Shown: in pieces, positions 33,539 to 41,549 of the stretch
Position numbering within the stretch: position 1 is the first letter of the stretch
Layout: each line of letters begins with the position of its first letter
Assembly (NCBI RefSeq): GCF_900090315.1
Contig: NZ_FMHZ01000002.1
Span: 372,001 to 436,000, forward strand
DNA length: 64,000 bases
DNA from: Micromonospora citrea
Lineage (GTDB): Bacteria; Actinomycetota; Actinomycetes; Mycobacteriales; Micromonosporaceae
Direction of reading: 5' to 3'
The notes under the pieces: generated by a model
Database searches by the model: none
Seen by the model: the letters and a program-made list of their open reading frames with translations, nothing else
What the model was told of the DNA's origin: nothing
Translations under genes and position numbers: made by a program

Positions 33539-34516
33539 TCACTCGCCGATGAACACGTAGCTCAACCGGTCGACCAGTTCGCTGGGCAGTTGCAGCCCTT
33601 CGCCGCCGGCCCGCTTCGCGACCTGCTGTGCGACCGCCGGTGGGACCGCCACCTGGCCGAGGATGGTCCGTACGGCCAGCTCGACCGGCAGGTACTGCGT
33701 GTCCATCAGGGTCAGCGTGCGGTACGCGCAGAACGGGGCGGCGACCGGGTTCAGCTGGACGATCGCCGGCAGCTCGTCCCAGTCGGTGGGCAGCTCGCCG
33801 GCGAGCCGGCACGGCTGCCTGATCGTCTCGCCCCGGTGTCGTAGCACCCCGAGCCGGGTCAACTGCCACACCGACGCGAGCAGCGCGCAGGCCCACACCC
33901 GGGCCTTCGGCCCGTCGGACCACAGCTCGATATCGACGAAGATGGAGTGCTGTGGGTCGCCGGACTGCAGCGGCGGGGACCAGGGACGCGGCAGGGTCAT
34001 CGCCGGCGCGTCGACGTGCCCGGGCGACCGTTGACCGTTGGACAGCCAACCCGACTCGCTCAGCGGCGGGCGGCTTCCGGTGGTGTGCCGGGGCGGCTCG
34101 ACCACCAGTGTGTCGACCACCAGCTGGGCCAGTTCGACGCCGTCGTGCCGCGCGAAACTGGACTCCCGGGCCACGTAGTCCAGCGTCAGGCCGTGCTCCG
34201 CCGCAGCGCTCTGCACCTGGGGGATCACGTCACGGGGGGTGCCGAAGCGGTGGAAGTAGTCGTCCACCATGAAGCAGGTGCTGATCCGCGGTTGCCGGTG
34301 CGGGGGCAGGCCTCGTCGGGCCAGAGCCGGGATCGCGGCCGACCAGTCCGCGATCCGCTCGAACTTGCGCCGCAGCTCCCGACACCCGTCGCCGAAGTCC
34401 TCCGCGTAGAAGTGCCCCAACTCCACGGACAGATGCGAATACGCCACGCTCTCGGTACGTCGCACCGCAGCTGCCTCCTGGAACCTGACATCCACGCCGA
34501 TCACACGGTCTCCCAT
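33539..34516 (-). CDS. SCO2522-type conserved protein of unknown function
   Basis: The 325-aa product has an N-terminal segment VAYSHLSVELGHFYAEDF, then ISTCFMVDDYFHRFGTPRD in a predicted alpha-beta region, and a helical C-terminal part (WACALLASVWQLTRLGVLRH, CAYRTLTLMDTQYLPVE). I assign it to the SCO2522 family by position and resemblance; no enzymatic motif is visible. ATG 34516 overlaps the P-loop gene by 16 bp. An alternative GTG at 34504 gives the classic 4-bp GTGA overlap and is preceded by GGGAG, so the start is uncertain. Either way it is coupled to the P-loop gene. Confidence 0.65.
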   Translation of the reverse strand: MGDRVIGVDVRFQEAAAVRRTESVAYSHLSVELGHFYAEDFGDGCRELRRKFERIADWSAAIPALARRGLPPHRQPRISTCFMVDDYFHRFGTPRDVIPQVQSAAAEHGLTLDYVARESSFARHDGVELAQLVVDTLVVEPPRHTTGSRPPLSESGWLSNGQRSPGHVDAPAMTLPRPWSPPLQSGDPQHSIFVDIELWSDGPKARVWACALLASVWQLTRLGVLRHRGETIRQPCRLAGELPTDWDELPAIVQLNPVAAPFCAYRTLTLMDTQYLPVELAVRTILGQVAVPPAVAQQVAKRAGGEGLQLPSELVDRLSYVFIGE

Positions 34517-35430
34517 GCCGTCTCGTCGAAGAGCTTCTCGGTCAGATCCACGAAGGCGTCCACGGTCTTGACGTTCGCGATCTTGCTTTGCACGTCGTGG
34601 TCCGAGATGAGCTGCTCCCGCCACTGCAACAGGGGATCCAACGGCACCGCGCCGAACAGCGTGGTGCGCCCGACGCCGCGCCGTCGGGCCAGTTCCGACA
34701 GCTCCGCGTCGCACTTGCGCAGGAAGGCCTGCTGCGCAAGGTCGAGGTGGCCGACCTCGGGGCCACGTGAATCGATCACCGCCGTGCGGACGAAGCGCAG
34801 GGACTCCCGCAGCTGCTCCGGCTCGTGGCCGTACTCCTTGCCCATGGCCACGATCCCGCCGGCCTCGAAGGCCAGATCCGCGGCAGCGGTGACGTGCTGG
34901 GGGGTCCACCGGTGGAAGACCAACCAGCGCGCCGTCACCTTGCGCAGGGTCGCGATGGCGGTGGCGGCCAGCGCGATCTGGCTGGCGTACGACCGGCCGG
35001 CGCTGAGGTCCACCAGGGTCAGGTCGAACTCCTCCTCCAGGCGGAGGAAGAGCTCGGCGCAGCGCTTGGCGATGTCGTTGGTGAAACCGAACTCGCTGCC
35101 GTTGCGCTGCCCGGGCAGGAGCACCAGCGGACCGGACCCGATGGGCCGCTGGCGCAGGCTGGCCCGCTCCGAGGTGCCCCACACGTCCAGTTGCTCGGGG
35201 GACGGGATCTCGCCGCGCAGGTATCGGTGCAGGCCGCCGCCGTTGGGCCCGGTGCCCTCCACGCCGTTGACGGCCTGCGGGATCTGGAACGTGATGCCCG
35301 CCGTCGGCGAACCGAAGTCGTAGTCGAGGTAGCAGGTGGGGCGGCCGGACAACGCGCTGCGGTAGGCGATGTTCGCCGCGGTCACCGAGCGCCCGGTGCC
35401 GCCCTTGTGGGACGTGACGAAGACCAGCAT
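34501..35430 (-). CDS. SCO2523-type variant P-loop ATPase (ParA/MinD-like)
   Basis: The 309-aa product opens LVFVTSHKGGTGRSVTAAN, a deviant Walker A motif (KGGTGRS in place of KGGxGKT/S): the second lysine is replaced by arginine. FDLTLVDLSAGRSYASQ is the Walker B-like segment, and TARWLVFHRWTPQHVTAAAD matches the ParA/MinD/ArsA fold. This fits what I recall as the SCO2523 family variant P-loop protein. Whether it still hydrolyses ATP is unclear because the altered lysine contacts phosphate. It begins at ATG 35430, directly after the TGA of the SCO2524-like gene (TGAATG), and runs into the SCO2522-like gene. Confidence 0.78.
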   Translation of the reverse strand: MLVFVTSHKGGTGRSVTAANIAYRSALSGRPTCYLDYDFGSPTAGITFQIPQAVNGVEGTGPNGGGLHRYLRGEIPSPEQLDVWGTSERASLRQRPIGSGPLVLLPGQRNGSEFGFTNDIAKRCAELFLRLEEEFDLTLVDLSAGRSYASQIALAATAIATLRKVTARWLVFHRWTPQHVTAAADLAFEAGGIVAMGKEYGHEPEQLRESLRFVRTAVIDSRGPEVGHLDLAQQAFLRKCDAELSELARRRGVGRTTLFGAVPLDPLLQWREQLISDHDVQSKIANVKTVDAFVDLTEKLFDETAWETV

Positions 35431-37272
35431 TCAGATCCCCTCGCTGGCCTTCTGCTGCCCGGTGGCGATGTCGTTGAGCAGCAGCAGGAGGTTGTTCGCC
35501 AGGGCGGCGGCGGTGCCGGGGCGTTCGTCGACGAGCAGCTGTGCCCGGCGCAGGCTGGCCCGGATGCTGCGCATGCTGCGCTGCATCGCGTCACCGGCGA
35601 AGGTGCCGCGCATCAACTCCCGGTCGAACAGGTATTCCGCCTCGTCGATGAGATCCTGCGCGTAGGAGGCGAGCCGACCGGCCCGCGGGAACGGCCGCTC
35701 CCAGAGCAGCTGACCGGCGGTGACCAGCGCCTCCACCACCCGCTGGGTGAGATACCAGGAGGGTGCGTCCGGCTTGGGCGCCAGCCCGGGGAAGGCGCCG
35801 CCGGCGTGATCCCACAGCCCTCGGTGCTGACCGTCGGGGATACGCCGCAGCAGCAGGTGGTCCCACACCTCGTCGGCCAGCTCCAGCAGTTCGCTGCGCT
35901 GCCGGGCGTTGCTGAGCAGACCGGCGACGGTGGCGGCCCGCTGGAGCAGCACGGTGGAGTACTCGTTGACGTTCCACGTCATGATCGGCTTCGACGTGTC
36001 GTCGTTCAGGGTCACCCGCTTGCCCGGTGCGTGCAGGAGCAGCGCCGGCTCGTCGAGCGAGGCACGCCGGGTGATCCGTGCCCGCTGCGCCAGCTCCACC
36101 AGCACCGCCGCGATCCTGCCGAACTCCTCGTCGGCGCCGCGTCCGCCGGCGACCAGGCCCTTCACGGCCAGGGACGTGGCCTGGAGGGTGTAGTAGTCGG
36201 TCCGGTCGCCGTCGGTCGTCCGCCAGGGAATGTCCTCGATGGGCCACCGCCGTCGGTTGTCGAACGTCGCCACCGTCGCCCAGTAGGTCCGGGTCAGTTC
36301 CCAGCGCAGCTGCAGTGCCCGGGACAGCCGCTGCTGCTCCTCGTTGAGCAACCCGAGCAGCCGGGTGCGTTCGGAGTTGAGGTCCTCGATGGCGTCCATC
36401 GCGATGACCGTGAAGTAGAGGTAGGGGGCGTTCTCCGCCGAGCCCTCACGTTGCAGGCCGGTCGGTTCGGTGGTCGGGACATCCTCGGCCCCGGAGATGA
36501 TCCCCCACGACCAGCCGCACTCGAACAGCATCTCGCTGCTGTCCAGGTCCTCGGTCACCCGGCCAGACCCGATGACGACGCTGCGCAGGCTGGCCATGGT
36601 GTCCCGCAACTGTTCGCGCAGCGCGGCCACCACCTCGCGGCGCGGCAGCTCGTCCTGGTTGATCATGTCGCACAGCCGTTGGCCGTACTCGTCGGTGGAG
36701 GTGAAGACGAAGGTGCTGAAGCTGCGGAGCAGGCCGACCATGGCGGCGGTGAGCCGCACGCTGGCCATCGCGTCGAGGGCGTCCAGCTGCGCCAGCAGGT
36801 CGGGCCGCTTCGTGGTGCCGCGGTAGACCTTGACGAAACCGATCGTCGCCAGGGTGAGCGTGACGGACACCGCGAACGAGTCGACGATGTCCAGCGAGCG
36901 TTGCTCCTCGGTGAGCTCCGGGCCGTCGTCGAGCGGGGTCAGGTAGCTTCCGCCGCTGAAGATCGGGGTGCCGGTCTCGTCGGTGTACCGGGTGAAGTAG
37001 TCGCTGATCACACTGATCATCCGGCGGGGGATCTCGATGGCGCTGCCGAGCGGGCTGAGCGCCTCGATCACCTCGTCGTCGGCGCGATCGGGATCGTCGA
37101 GGGACAGCACGGGAACCCTGGCCGCGGGGAGCAGCAGGGTCAGCAGCTGCTCCGCGTCGCTGATCGAGTTGCTGCCACTTCGGCCTCCCCAGTGCCATTC
37201 ACCGTTCTGCCAGCAACTACGCACCGTGGCACGCCAGATGTCGAGGATTTCCTGGCGTGGCTGTATCCGCAC
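35431..37272 (-). CDS. SCO2524-type conserved protein of unknown function
   Basis: The 613-aa product is soluble and largely helical. Marked features are QEILDIWRATVRSCWQNGEW at the N-terminus, EIPRRMISVISDYFTRYTDE, and a C-terminal helical region (QRVVEALVTAGQLLWERPF... SIRASLRRAQLLVDERPG). I recognise no catalytic motif. By position and size it corresponds to SCO2524 of Streptomyces coelicolor. The GTG start at 37272 follows GGCGGTGA. It is the first gene of the block 2524-2523-2522, each abutting the next, so the three proteins are probably made together and may form a complex. Confidence 0.68.
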   Translation of the reverse strand: MRIQPRQEILDIWRATVRSCWQNGEWHWGGRSGSNSISDAEQLLTLLLPAARVPVLSLDDPDRADDEVIEALSPLGSAIEIPRRMISVISDYFTRYTDETGTPIFSGGSYLTPLDDGPELTEEQRSLDIVDSFAVSVTLTLATIGFVKVYRGTTKRPDLLAQLDALDAMASVRLTAAMVGLLRSFSTFVFTSTDEYGQRLCDMINQDELPRREVVAALREQLRDTMASLRSVVIGSGRVTEDLDSSEMLFECGWSWGIISGAEDVPTTEPTGLQREGSAENAPYLYFTVIAMDAIEDLNSERTRLLGLLNEEQQRLSRALQLRWELTRTYWATVATFDNRRRWPIEDIPWRTTDGDRTDYYTLQATSLAVKGLVAGGRGADEEFGRIAAVLVELAQRARITRRASLDEPALLLHAPGKRVTLNDDTSKPIMTWNVNEYSTVLLQRAATVAGLLSNARQRSELLELADEVWDHLLLRRIPDGQHRGLWDHAGGAFPGLAPKPDAPSWYLTQRVVEALVTAGQLLWERPFPRAGRLASYAQDLIDEAEYLFDRELMRGTFAGDAMQRSMRSIRASLRRAQLLVDERPGTAAALANNLLLLLNDIATGQQKASEGI

Positions 37273-37430
37273 GATTCACCGCCGTCTGCTGTGGTCGTCG
37301 AGTCAAAACCGCTGGTGGTGCCATTAACACGATGATCTACGGTGCTCCACAATGACGTGCACCAACATGGTAGCGGGCCAGTCGAGTGCCTCTCGAACAG
37401 CTTCGATGGCGCGTGTCGGCGACGCGACCG

Positions 37431-38481
37431 TCAGCCGTGACGTGAATCCGCGTACCGACGTACCGAACGAATCTCACGGTAAACGCCCTCCCGCGATCGA
37501 GCATCGGCGCACGTCACGGCTCCGGCCTGTGCGTACTCGCCGAGACAGTGGTGGGCGCGGCCGAGGCTGTCCCACGCTCCCGCCTCGGCGTGCCCGTCGC
37601 CGATCTCCTGGTTGAACACGACGGCCTGCGCGCAGAACATGTGCGCTTCCCGGTGATCGCCGAGCACGGAGTGCAATCACCCGAGGTCGTTCAACGCCGT
37701 CGCCTGCCCGGGGCGGTGGTTGATCTCCTGGTAGAGCCGTAGTGCCTGCTGGTTGCGGGTCCAGGGCCTGCGCCCAGTCGCCCCGCTGGTGGCGGATCCA
37801 GCCCAGGCCGCAGGCGATGTCGAGGCGACGGCGCAGCTCGTCGAACTGGTGGAGTGCGTCGGCCCGGCGGCCGGAGTGACCCAGCGCGAGCATGAGCTGA
37901 CCGACCAGACGCTCGTCGAACGGCTGCTGCTCGACGCAGGTCGTCAGGTGGGGCACGAGTTCCGCGTGCTGACCGTGGCGCAGCGCCGGATCGATGCGGT
38001 CCCGATCGGCCGCAATCCGGTCCCGCTGCGACGTCTCCCGCAGGCCGGCCGCCCACGGCGTGTCGATATGGGCCAGAGGGGTGCCGCGCCAGAGCCGCAG
38101 CGACTCCTCGAAGAGCCGCAGCGCCTGCTCGGAGTCGGATGTCCTGCGGGCCAGGGCTGTGAGTCGGGTGAACCGGTGCAGGTCCACGGGGTCGGGGGCG
38201 ACGGCCAACAGACAGCCGCCGGCCTGGCGATTGATCAGCACCTCCGCGCTGGGCGCGAGGCAGCCCCGCAACCGCGACAGACAGCTGTAGAGCGTGGCGA
38301 GCGGCCGGGACGGACGGCGCTCGCCCCACGCCCGGTCCATCAGGTGCTCGACCGGGACGGTCCGGTTCGCGTCGACGGGCAGGGGGGCCAGGACGGACTG
38401 CTGCCGGATGTGCCCCACGTCGACCGGCTGGTCATCGATGTACGCCCGAAAGTCGCCGAGCAGGCCGAATTCCACCGCCAC
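37431..38481 (-). pseudogene. Decayed AfsR/SARP regulator with deleted ATPase domain
   Basis: From GTG 38481 or 38475 the frame reads AVEFGLLGDFRAYIDDQPVD and then LFEESLRLWRGTPLAHIDTP: the winged-helix and BTAD domains of a SARP regulator. After LDIACGLGWIRHQRGDWAQA it jumps straight into tetratricopeptide sequence, so the NB-ARC/ATPase domain is missing. The downstream TPR part is in a different frame (HMFCAQAVVFNQEIGDGHAE and WDSLGRAHHCLGEYAQAG at about 37520-37650). A deletion and at least one frameshift have inactivated it. It sits between the SCO2524-like and SCO2525-like genes, where an intact regulator may once have controlled the block. Confidence 0.75.
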
Positions 38482-38724
38482 CCGTGCCGCTCCTGTTCCG
38501 GCCCTGCCTCGCAGAGCCCCGTCGACGAAGGCGTTCAAGCCTCGCCCACAAATTGTCCAAGATGGACGCGGTACGGCGCTGACCCCTGTCCACGGATCGG
38601 GAATCGGCCGGCCCAAGGTTTGCCCCACGTGTGCGCGAGCATGCCGCGGCACCTTGGTCGCAGGGCCCGACGGGCCCTCCCGTCCGGCCCGAGCCGATCG
38701 TTTCCGTGCAGGAGGTGAACCGAA

Positions 38725-38988
38725 GTGTCGAAGCCGCAGAGCACTCTCGCCACGCTCCGCACCCCGAAGTCGGGCCAGCCGATGGAGGCGGTGGGGTGTG
38801 GCATCTGCTGGGCCAGCGGTCGGGCGCCGTTCGTGGCAGGTCTGCGTGGGCCCGCCGCCGTACTCGCGGGCCCTCTGACCGGCAGACCGGGCCGATCGGC
38901 CGACGCAGTCCAGGCTGCCCGGTCGGTCGGCCCCGGGAACCCCCGCATCCGTCCGCCGCCCGTCGGCGACTGCCGGATACCGAGGTGA
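38725..38988 (+). CDS. Small ORF with a consensus ribosome-binding site
   Basis: GGAGGTGA (38711-38718) lies 6 bp before GTG 38725, an ideal Shine-Dalgarno arrangement. The 87-aa product begins MSKPQSTLATLRTPKSGQ and contains GCGICWASGRAPF; the rest is Pro/Arg/Ala-rich and looks less protein-like. The stop TGA is embedded in a second Shine-Dalgarno sequence (GAGGTGA) that precedes ATG 38993, an operon-like arrangement. A precursor-peptide-like role is conceivable, but the family is not recognised and decay of a longer gene is equally possible. Confidence 0.35.
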   Translation: MSKPQSTLATLRTPKSGQPMEAVGCGICWASGRAPFVAGLRGPAAVLAGPLTGRPGRSADAVQAARSVGPGNPRIRPPPVGDCRIPR

Positions 38989-38992
38989 ACCG

Positions 38993-39373
38993 ATGACATC
39001 GGCCGTCGCGGCGGAGGCAGTGGCACGCCGGCCGTTCCCGAAGCACCCCAGCCCGACTGGGGAATCCGTCTGCAACCGGTCGGCGGCCTGCTCGTTGACC
39101 GCCGCAGCGGGGTGCGCCCACCGCGCGTCCTTCGGTGGGTCAGCCGTCGCTCCAGCGTCGCGCGCGGCCGCGCGTACGGCCGGTGGCCAGCAGCATGCCC
39201 ACGTATCCGTCGCGCAGTGGCGGCGTCAGGCGCACCTCGTGGACGTTGAGCTCGTACGCGCCGGCCGTGATGCCGGCCACCACCTCGGCGCGTTGCAGGG
39301 CGACGGCGGGGAACGTGCGCGGGCCGACGCTGTAGCCGTGGGAGCCGAGCATGACCGCCACGGCGAAGGGTGA
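38993..39373 (+). CDS. Possible second small ORF, antisense overlap with methyltransferase gene
   Basis: ATG 38993 follows GAGGTGA with good spacing, 5 bp after the previous ORF ends. The product starts MTSAVAAEAVARRPFPKHPS. Its 3' half, from 39140, runs antisense through the methyltransferase gene and loses protein character there. In another frame the same stretch reads PQPDWGIRLQPVGGLLVDRR, which looks more protein-like, so a frameshifted short gene of about 50-60 codons may lie here. Weakly supported. Confidence 0.2.
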   Translation: MTSAVAAEAVARRPFPKHPSPTGESVCNRSAACSLTAAAGCAHRASFGGSAVAPASRAAARTAGGQQHAHVSVAQWRRQAHLVDVELVRAGRDAGHHLGALQGDGGERARADAVAVGAEHDRHGEG

Positions 39374-39952
39374 GTGGGGCCGCAGGGCGTCGAGGAACCG
39401 GCCGATCGCCTGCTCGGCCTCGATTCGGTCCGCCGATATGGAGCAGGCCACGAAGAACATGGTGCCCGCGTCCCAGGCGTGCCTCGGCACGTCGAAGACG
39501 CTGGCCCGCAGCACTCGGCCCACCCGCGCCAGGCGGCCGCGCGGGTCGGTCAGCGCCGCGTACGTCGGGTGTTCCGCGCACACCTGCCAGTACGGGTCCC
39601 ACAGCTCGTCGTAGCCGGCGACCTGCGTGCGCAGCCAGTTCACGTTCGACGTCGACCAGTCGCACAGGTCGACCCTGCGAGCGAACGGCAGGAGCGACAG
39701 CGCCGGGTAGAGGTTGGCTCCCGACCCCACGTCGACACAGTCGGCGTCGGCGAGCTCCGCATCGGCGAAGAAGTCCCTGGTGCGACGGAGGATCTCCCGA
39801 TCGTCGTCACGCAGGACGGCGTAGTTGTGTCGCACGTACGCCTGGGGGTCGAAGCGGTCCCACTCGACGTCGGCGTTCGACGGCAGCGAAGGTCGGATCG
39901 GCGGGGGTGGCGCCGGCGACTCGCATCCGCCGCCGGCCGGGGTCGACGCCAT
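39140..39952 (-). CDS. SCO2525-type SAM-dependent methyltransferase
   Basis: The 270-aa product has a class I methyltransferase core: ADCVDVGSGANLYPALSLLP is motif I (about residues 69-88; DVGSGxxLxP) and ARRVDLCDWSTSNVNWL covers the acidic end of strand 2. Downstream are MFFVACSISADRIEAEQAIG and AVAVMLGSHGYSVGPRTFPA. The N-terminal DPQAYVRHNYAVLRDDDREI is typical of NNMT-like and SCO2525-family enzymes as I recall them. The target is unknown. ATG 39952 follows GGAGG. It is separated from the other SCO252x-type genes by the SARP relic and the small ORFs but is on the same strand as the 2524-2523-2522 operon. Confidence 0.8.
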   Translation of the reverse strand: MASTPAGGGCESPAPPPPIRPSLPSNADVEWDRFDPQAYVRHNYAVLRDDDREILRRTRDFFADAELADADCVDVGSGANLYPALSLLPFARRVDLCDWSTSNVNWLRTQVAGYDELWDPYWQVCAEHPTYAALTDPRGRLARVGRVLRASVFDVPRHAWDAGTMFFVACSISADRIEAEQAIGRFLDALRPHSPFAVAVMLGSHGYSVGPRTFPAVALQRAEVVAGITAGAYELNVHEVRLTPPLRDGYVGMLLATGRTRGRARRWSDG

Positions 39953-40259
39953 GGACGGACCTCCATCGATGTCGGCGGATCACATCGGTCGTCGTTGCTG
40001 CGCGCCTCGTCTCGCTGCCCATTGTGCATCGAAGGTGGTGTAAATCCGCAAGCAGCGGCACTTCCACCGACTCCGGCGAATGACGACCGGACGGTGTCCA
40101 CTCTGACCTGCCCAGTTCACCCGGCTGGGGCGTGTGCCTGACCCGCTCTGACGGACATCCGATATCGCGCCGGCTTGCCGGGCGGGCCCGCCCGTCCTGT
40201 CCTCGGGCACGCTCGCGAACGCGACGGTCGGCGGCCGCCCCCTGTGGACCCTGCGCCTG
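39953..40259. other. 307-bp interval containing a solitary IS end
   Basis: No gene is seen. At 40139-40166 the sequence matches 24 of 28 bases of 60656-60683, the left end of the IS3-like element near 60.65 kb, including the core GACGGACATC. The right-hand part is low-complexity GC-rich sequence. See the separate mobile-element entry. Confidence 0.5.
40139..40166. mobile_element. Solo IS end (related to the element at 60.65 kb)
   Basis: TGACCCGCTCTGACGGACAT and the following 8 bases match the left terminal region at 60656-60683 with four mismatches. No transposase sequence or partner end was found within 300 bp, so this is probably the scar of an excised or eroded copy. Confidence 0.45.
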
Positions 40260-40589
40260 CTACGGGCGGCTGCTGTCGGCGGTCAGCGAGTCGAGTACGC
40301 CGGTGACGTCGAGGACCCGGTGGACCTGAGGGCTGGGGTTGACCACGGCGAGGCGACGACCGGCTCTGGCCGCGGTGTTGCGCGCGACGACCAACGCGCT
40401 GATGACGCTCGAGTCGATGAACGACACCTCGGCGGTGTCGACCTGGACGACGTCGGCGGCGCGGACTGCCGCGTGGAGCAGGTTCTGCAACCGCGCGGCG
40501 CCCTGCATGTCGATCTCACCGGACAGCACGACCGTCTTCCGGTTGCCGTTGGCGTGGATCTGGTGCTGCCAGGTCGGCTCCGGGTTCAT
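40260..40589 (-). CDS. STAS-domain anti-anti-sigma factor
   Basis: The 109-aa product is a single STAS domain: KTVVLSGEIDMQGAARLQNL (strand and first helix), VVQVDTAEVSFIDSSVISAL with the phosphorylatable serine in the DSS motif, and VNPSPQVHRVLDVTGVLD. In SpoIIAA/RsbV-type switches it binds a HATPase anti-sigma kinase, which phosphorylates it. The probable kinase is the gene 64 bp upstream on the same strand. No cognate sigma factor lies beside the pair. Confidence 0.9.
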   Translation of the reverse strand: MNPEPTWQHQIHANGNRKTVVLSGEIDMQGAARLQNLLHAAVRAADVVQVDTAEVSFIDSSVISALVVARNTAARAGRRLAVVNPSPQVHRVLDVTGVLDSLTADSSRP

Positions 40590-40653
40590 TCCTGACTCGC
40601 CTTCCTCGTGGACTCGTCGACCCTACCCGCAGCCCTTCGGCCACGGCGAGCCC

Positions 40654-41106
40654 TTACGGCGGGCCTGTCGGCCGGGAGGTCGGGCCCGCGCTCACGGTGG
40701 CGGTGATCCCGTCCGGTCCGCGGGTCAGAGTCAGCGCGCCGGTCAGCTGGCGGGCCAGCCAGAGGCCGCGCCCGCCCGGCACGTCCGGCGGTGGCAGCTC
40801 CACGGGAGGGTCCGCCCCGCTCGCGCCGTGGTCGCTGACGGCGCAGAAAAGCCTGTCGCCCGCCTGGCGGAGTTCCAGGTACCCCGACCCGCCGCCGTGG
40901 CGTATCGCATTGGTCGACAGTTCGTAGACCGCCAGCACGAAATCGTCGCCGTCGTCGCCGGACAGACCCGCTACGGCGACGCGCGCGGCCAGGAGGTGTC
41001 GCAGCGCGGTCACCGTAGCGGCCGTGAAGTGCTGCGACAGCAACACGACCGGCCGGACGAGATCGAGGCTCGCCTCGTCCCCGTCACCGAACTGTCCGCC
41101 GTCCAT
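40654..41106 (-). CDS. HATPase_c anti-sigma factor/serine kinase-like protein
   Basis: The 150-aa product is a GHKL ATPase domain of the SpoIIAB/RsbW type. FVLAVYELSTNAIRHGG is the N box (about residues 56-72). CAVSDHGASGADPP is the G1-like box and PGGRGLWLARQLTGAL the G2 region. It should bind ATP and phosphorylate or sequester the STAS protein encoded just downstream. ATG 41106 is used; GTG 41115 is an alternative. The N-terminal 40 residues (VVLLSQHFTAATVTALRHLL) match MEDS/anti-sigma regulators of streptomycetes. Confidence 0.85.
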   Translation of the reverse strand: MDGGQFGDGDEASLDLVRPVVLLSQHFTAATVTALRHLLAARVAVAGLSGDDGDDFVLAVYELSTNAIRHGGGSGYLELRQAGDRLFCAVSDHGASGADPPVELPPPDVPGGRGLWLARQLTGALTLTRGPDGITATVSAGPTSRPTGPP

Positions 41107-41549
41107 GGCCGGCACGCTACCCGTCCCCGGTGAGCACGCGACCGTTGCCCGATGACAAGTATCAGCAGGTCACGCCCCATGGAGCCGGCGTTGAGGTCCT
41201 TCTGCGGCGACGCTGACGCGCTCGCAGTGGCGCGTGGCAGCCGTCCGGAAGCACCGCCGTCGTCCCGGTAGCTAGATGACCGGCGAATCCGCACGTCGGG
41301 CAGTCGTAGACCGTGCCGCCTGTCGTCCGAAGCCGGTTTCCCAGGTGGGCGCCTCCGGCCGCCCGTCGCGAGCCGGATGGTCGACCCCTCACCGTCCGTC
41401 GCGCCGCGCGGAGCGACGATCGACGGGGATCTTCGCCTCACGGCGCTGGCCGAGCGGACGAACGAATGGTGCGCTGTCGGCGTGACCGGTCCGGAACGTG
41501 GCTGACTGGCCGGTGCTGGGCGTTGGCCCTGTTCAGCACACTTTCAGCC
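41107..41549. other. 443-bp interval without a confirmed gene
   Basis: The minus strand at about 41220-41390 reads TVYDCPTCGFAGHL, a zinc-ribbon-like CPxCG motif, in an open frame ending at 41162. A different frame has QKDLNAGS. This is reminiscent of the end of a TnpB-type transposase but too short and broken to call. Nothing else was recognised. Confidence 0.3.

Noticed and set aside
38993..39373. A full 126-codon gene in the plus strand
   Set aside because: Its 3' half is antisense to the methyltransferase gene; only the 5' end with its Shine-Dalgarno sequence is worth noting, so it is listed at low confidence.
41162..41392. TnpB-like zinc-ribbon fragment (CPTCG, then DLNAG in another frame)
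   Set aside because: Only one CxxC pair is present and the pieces are in different frames; similarity is too slight to call a transposase relic.
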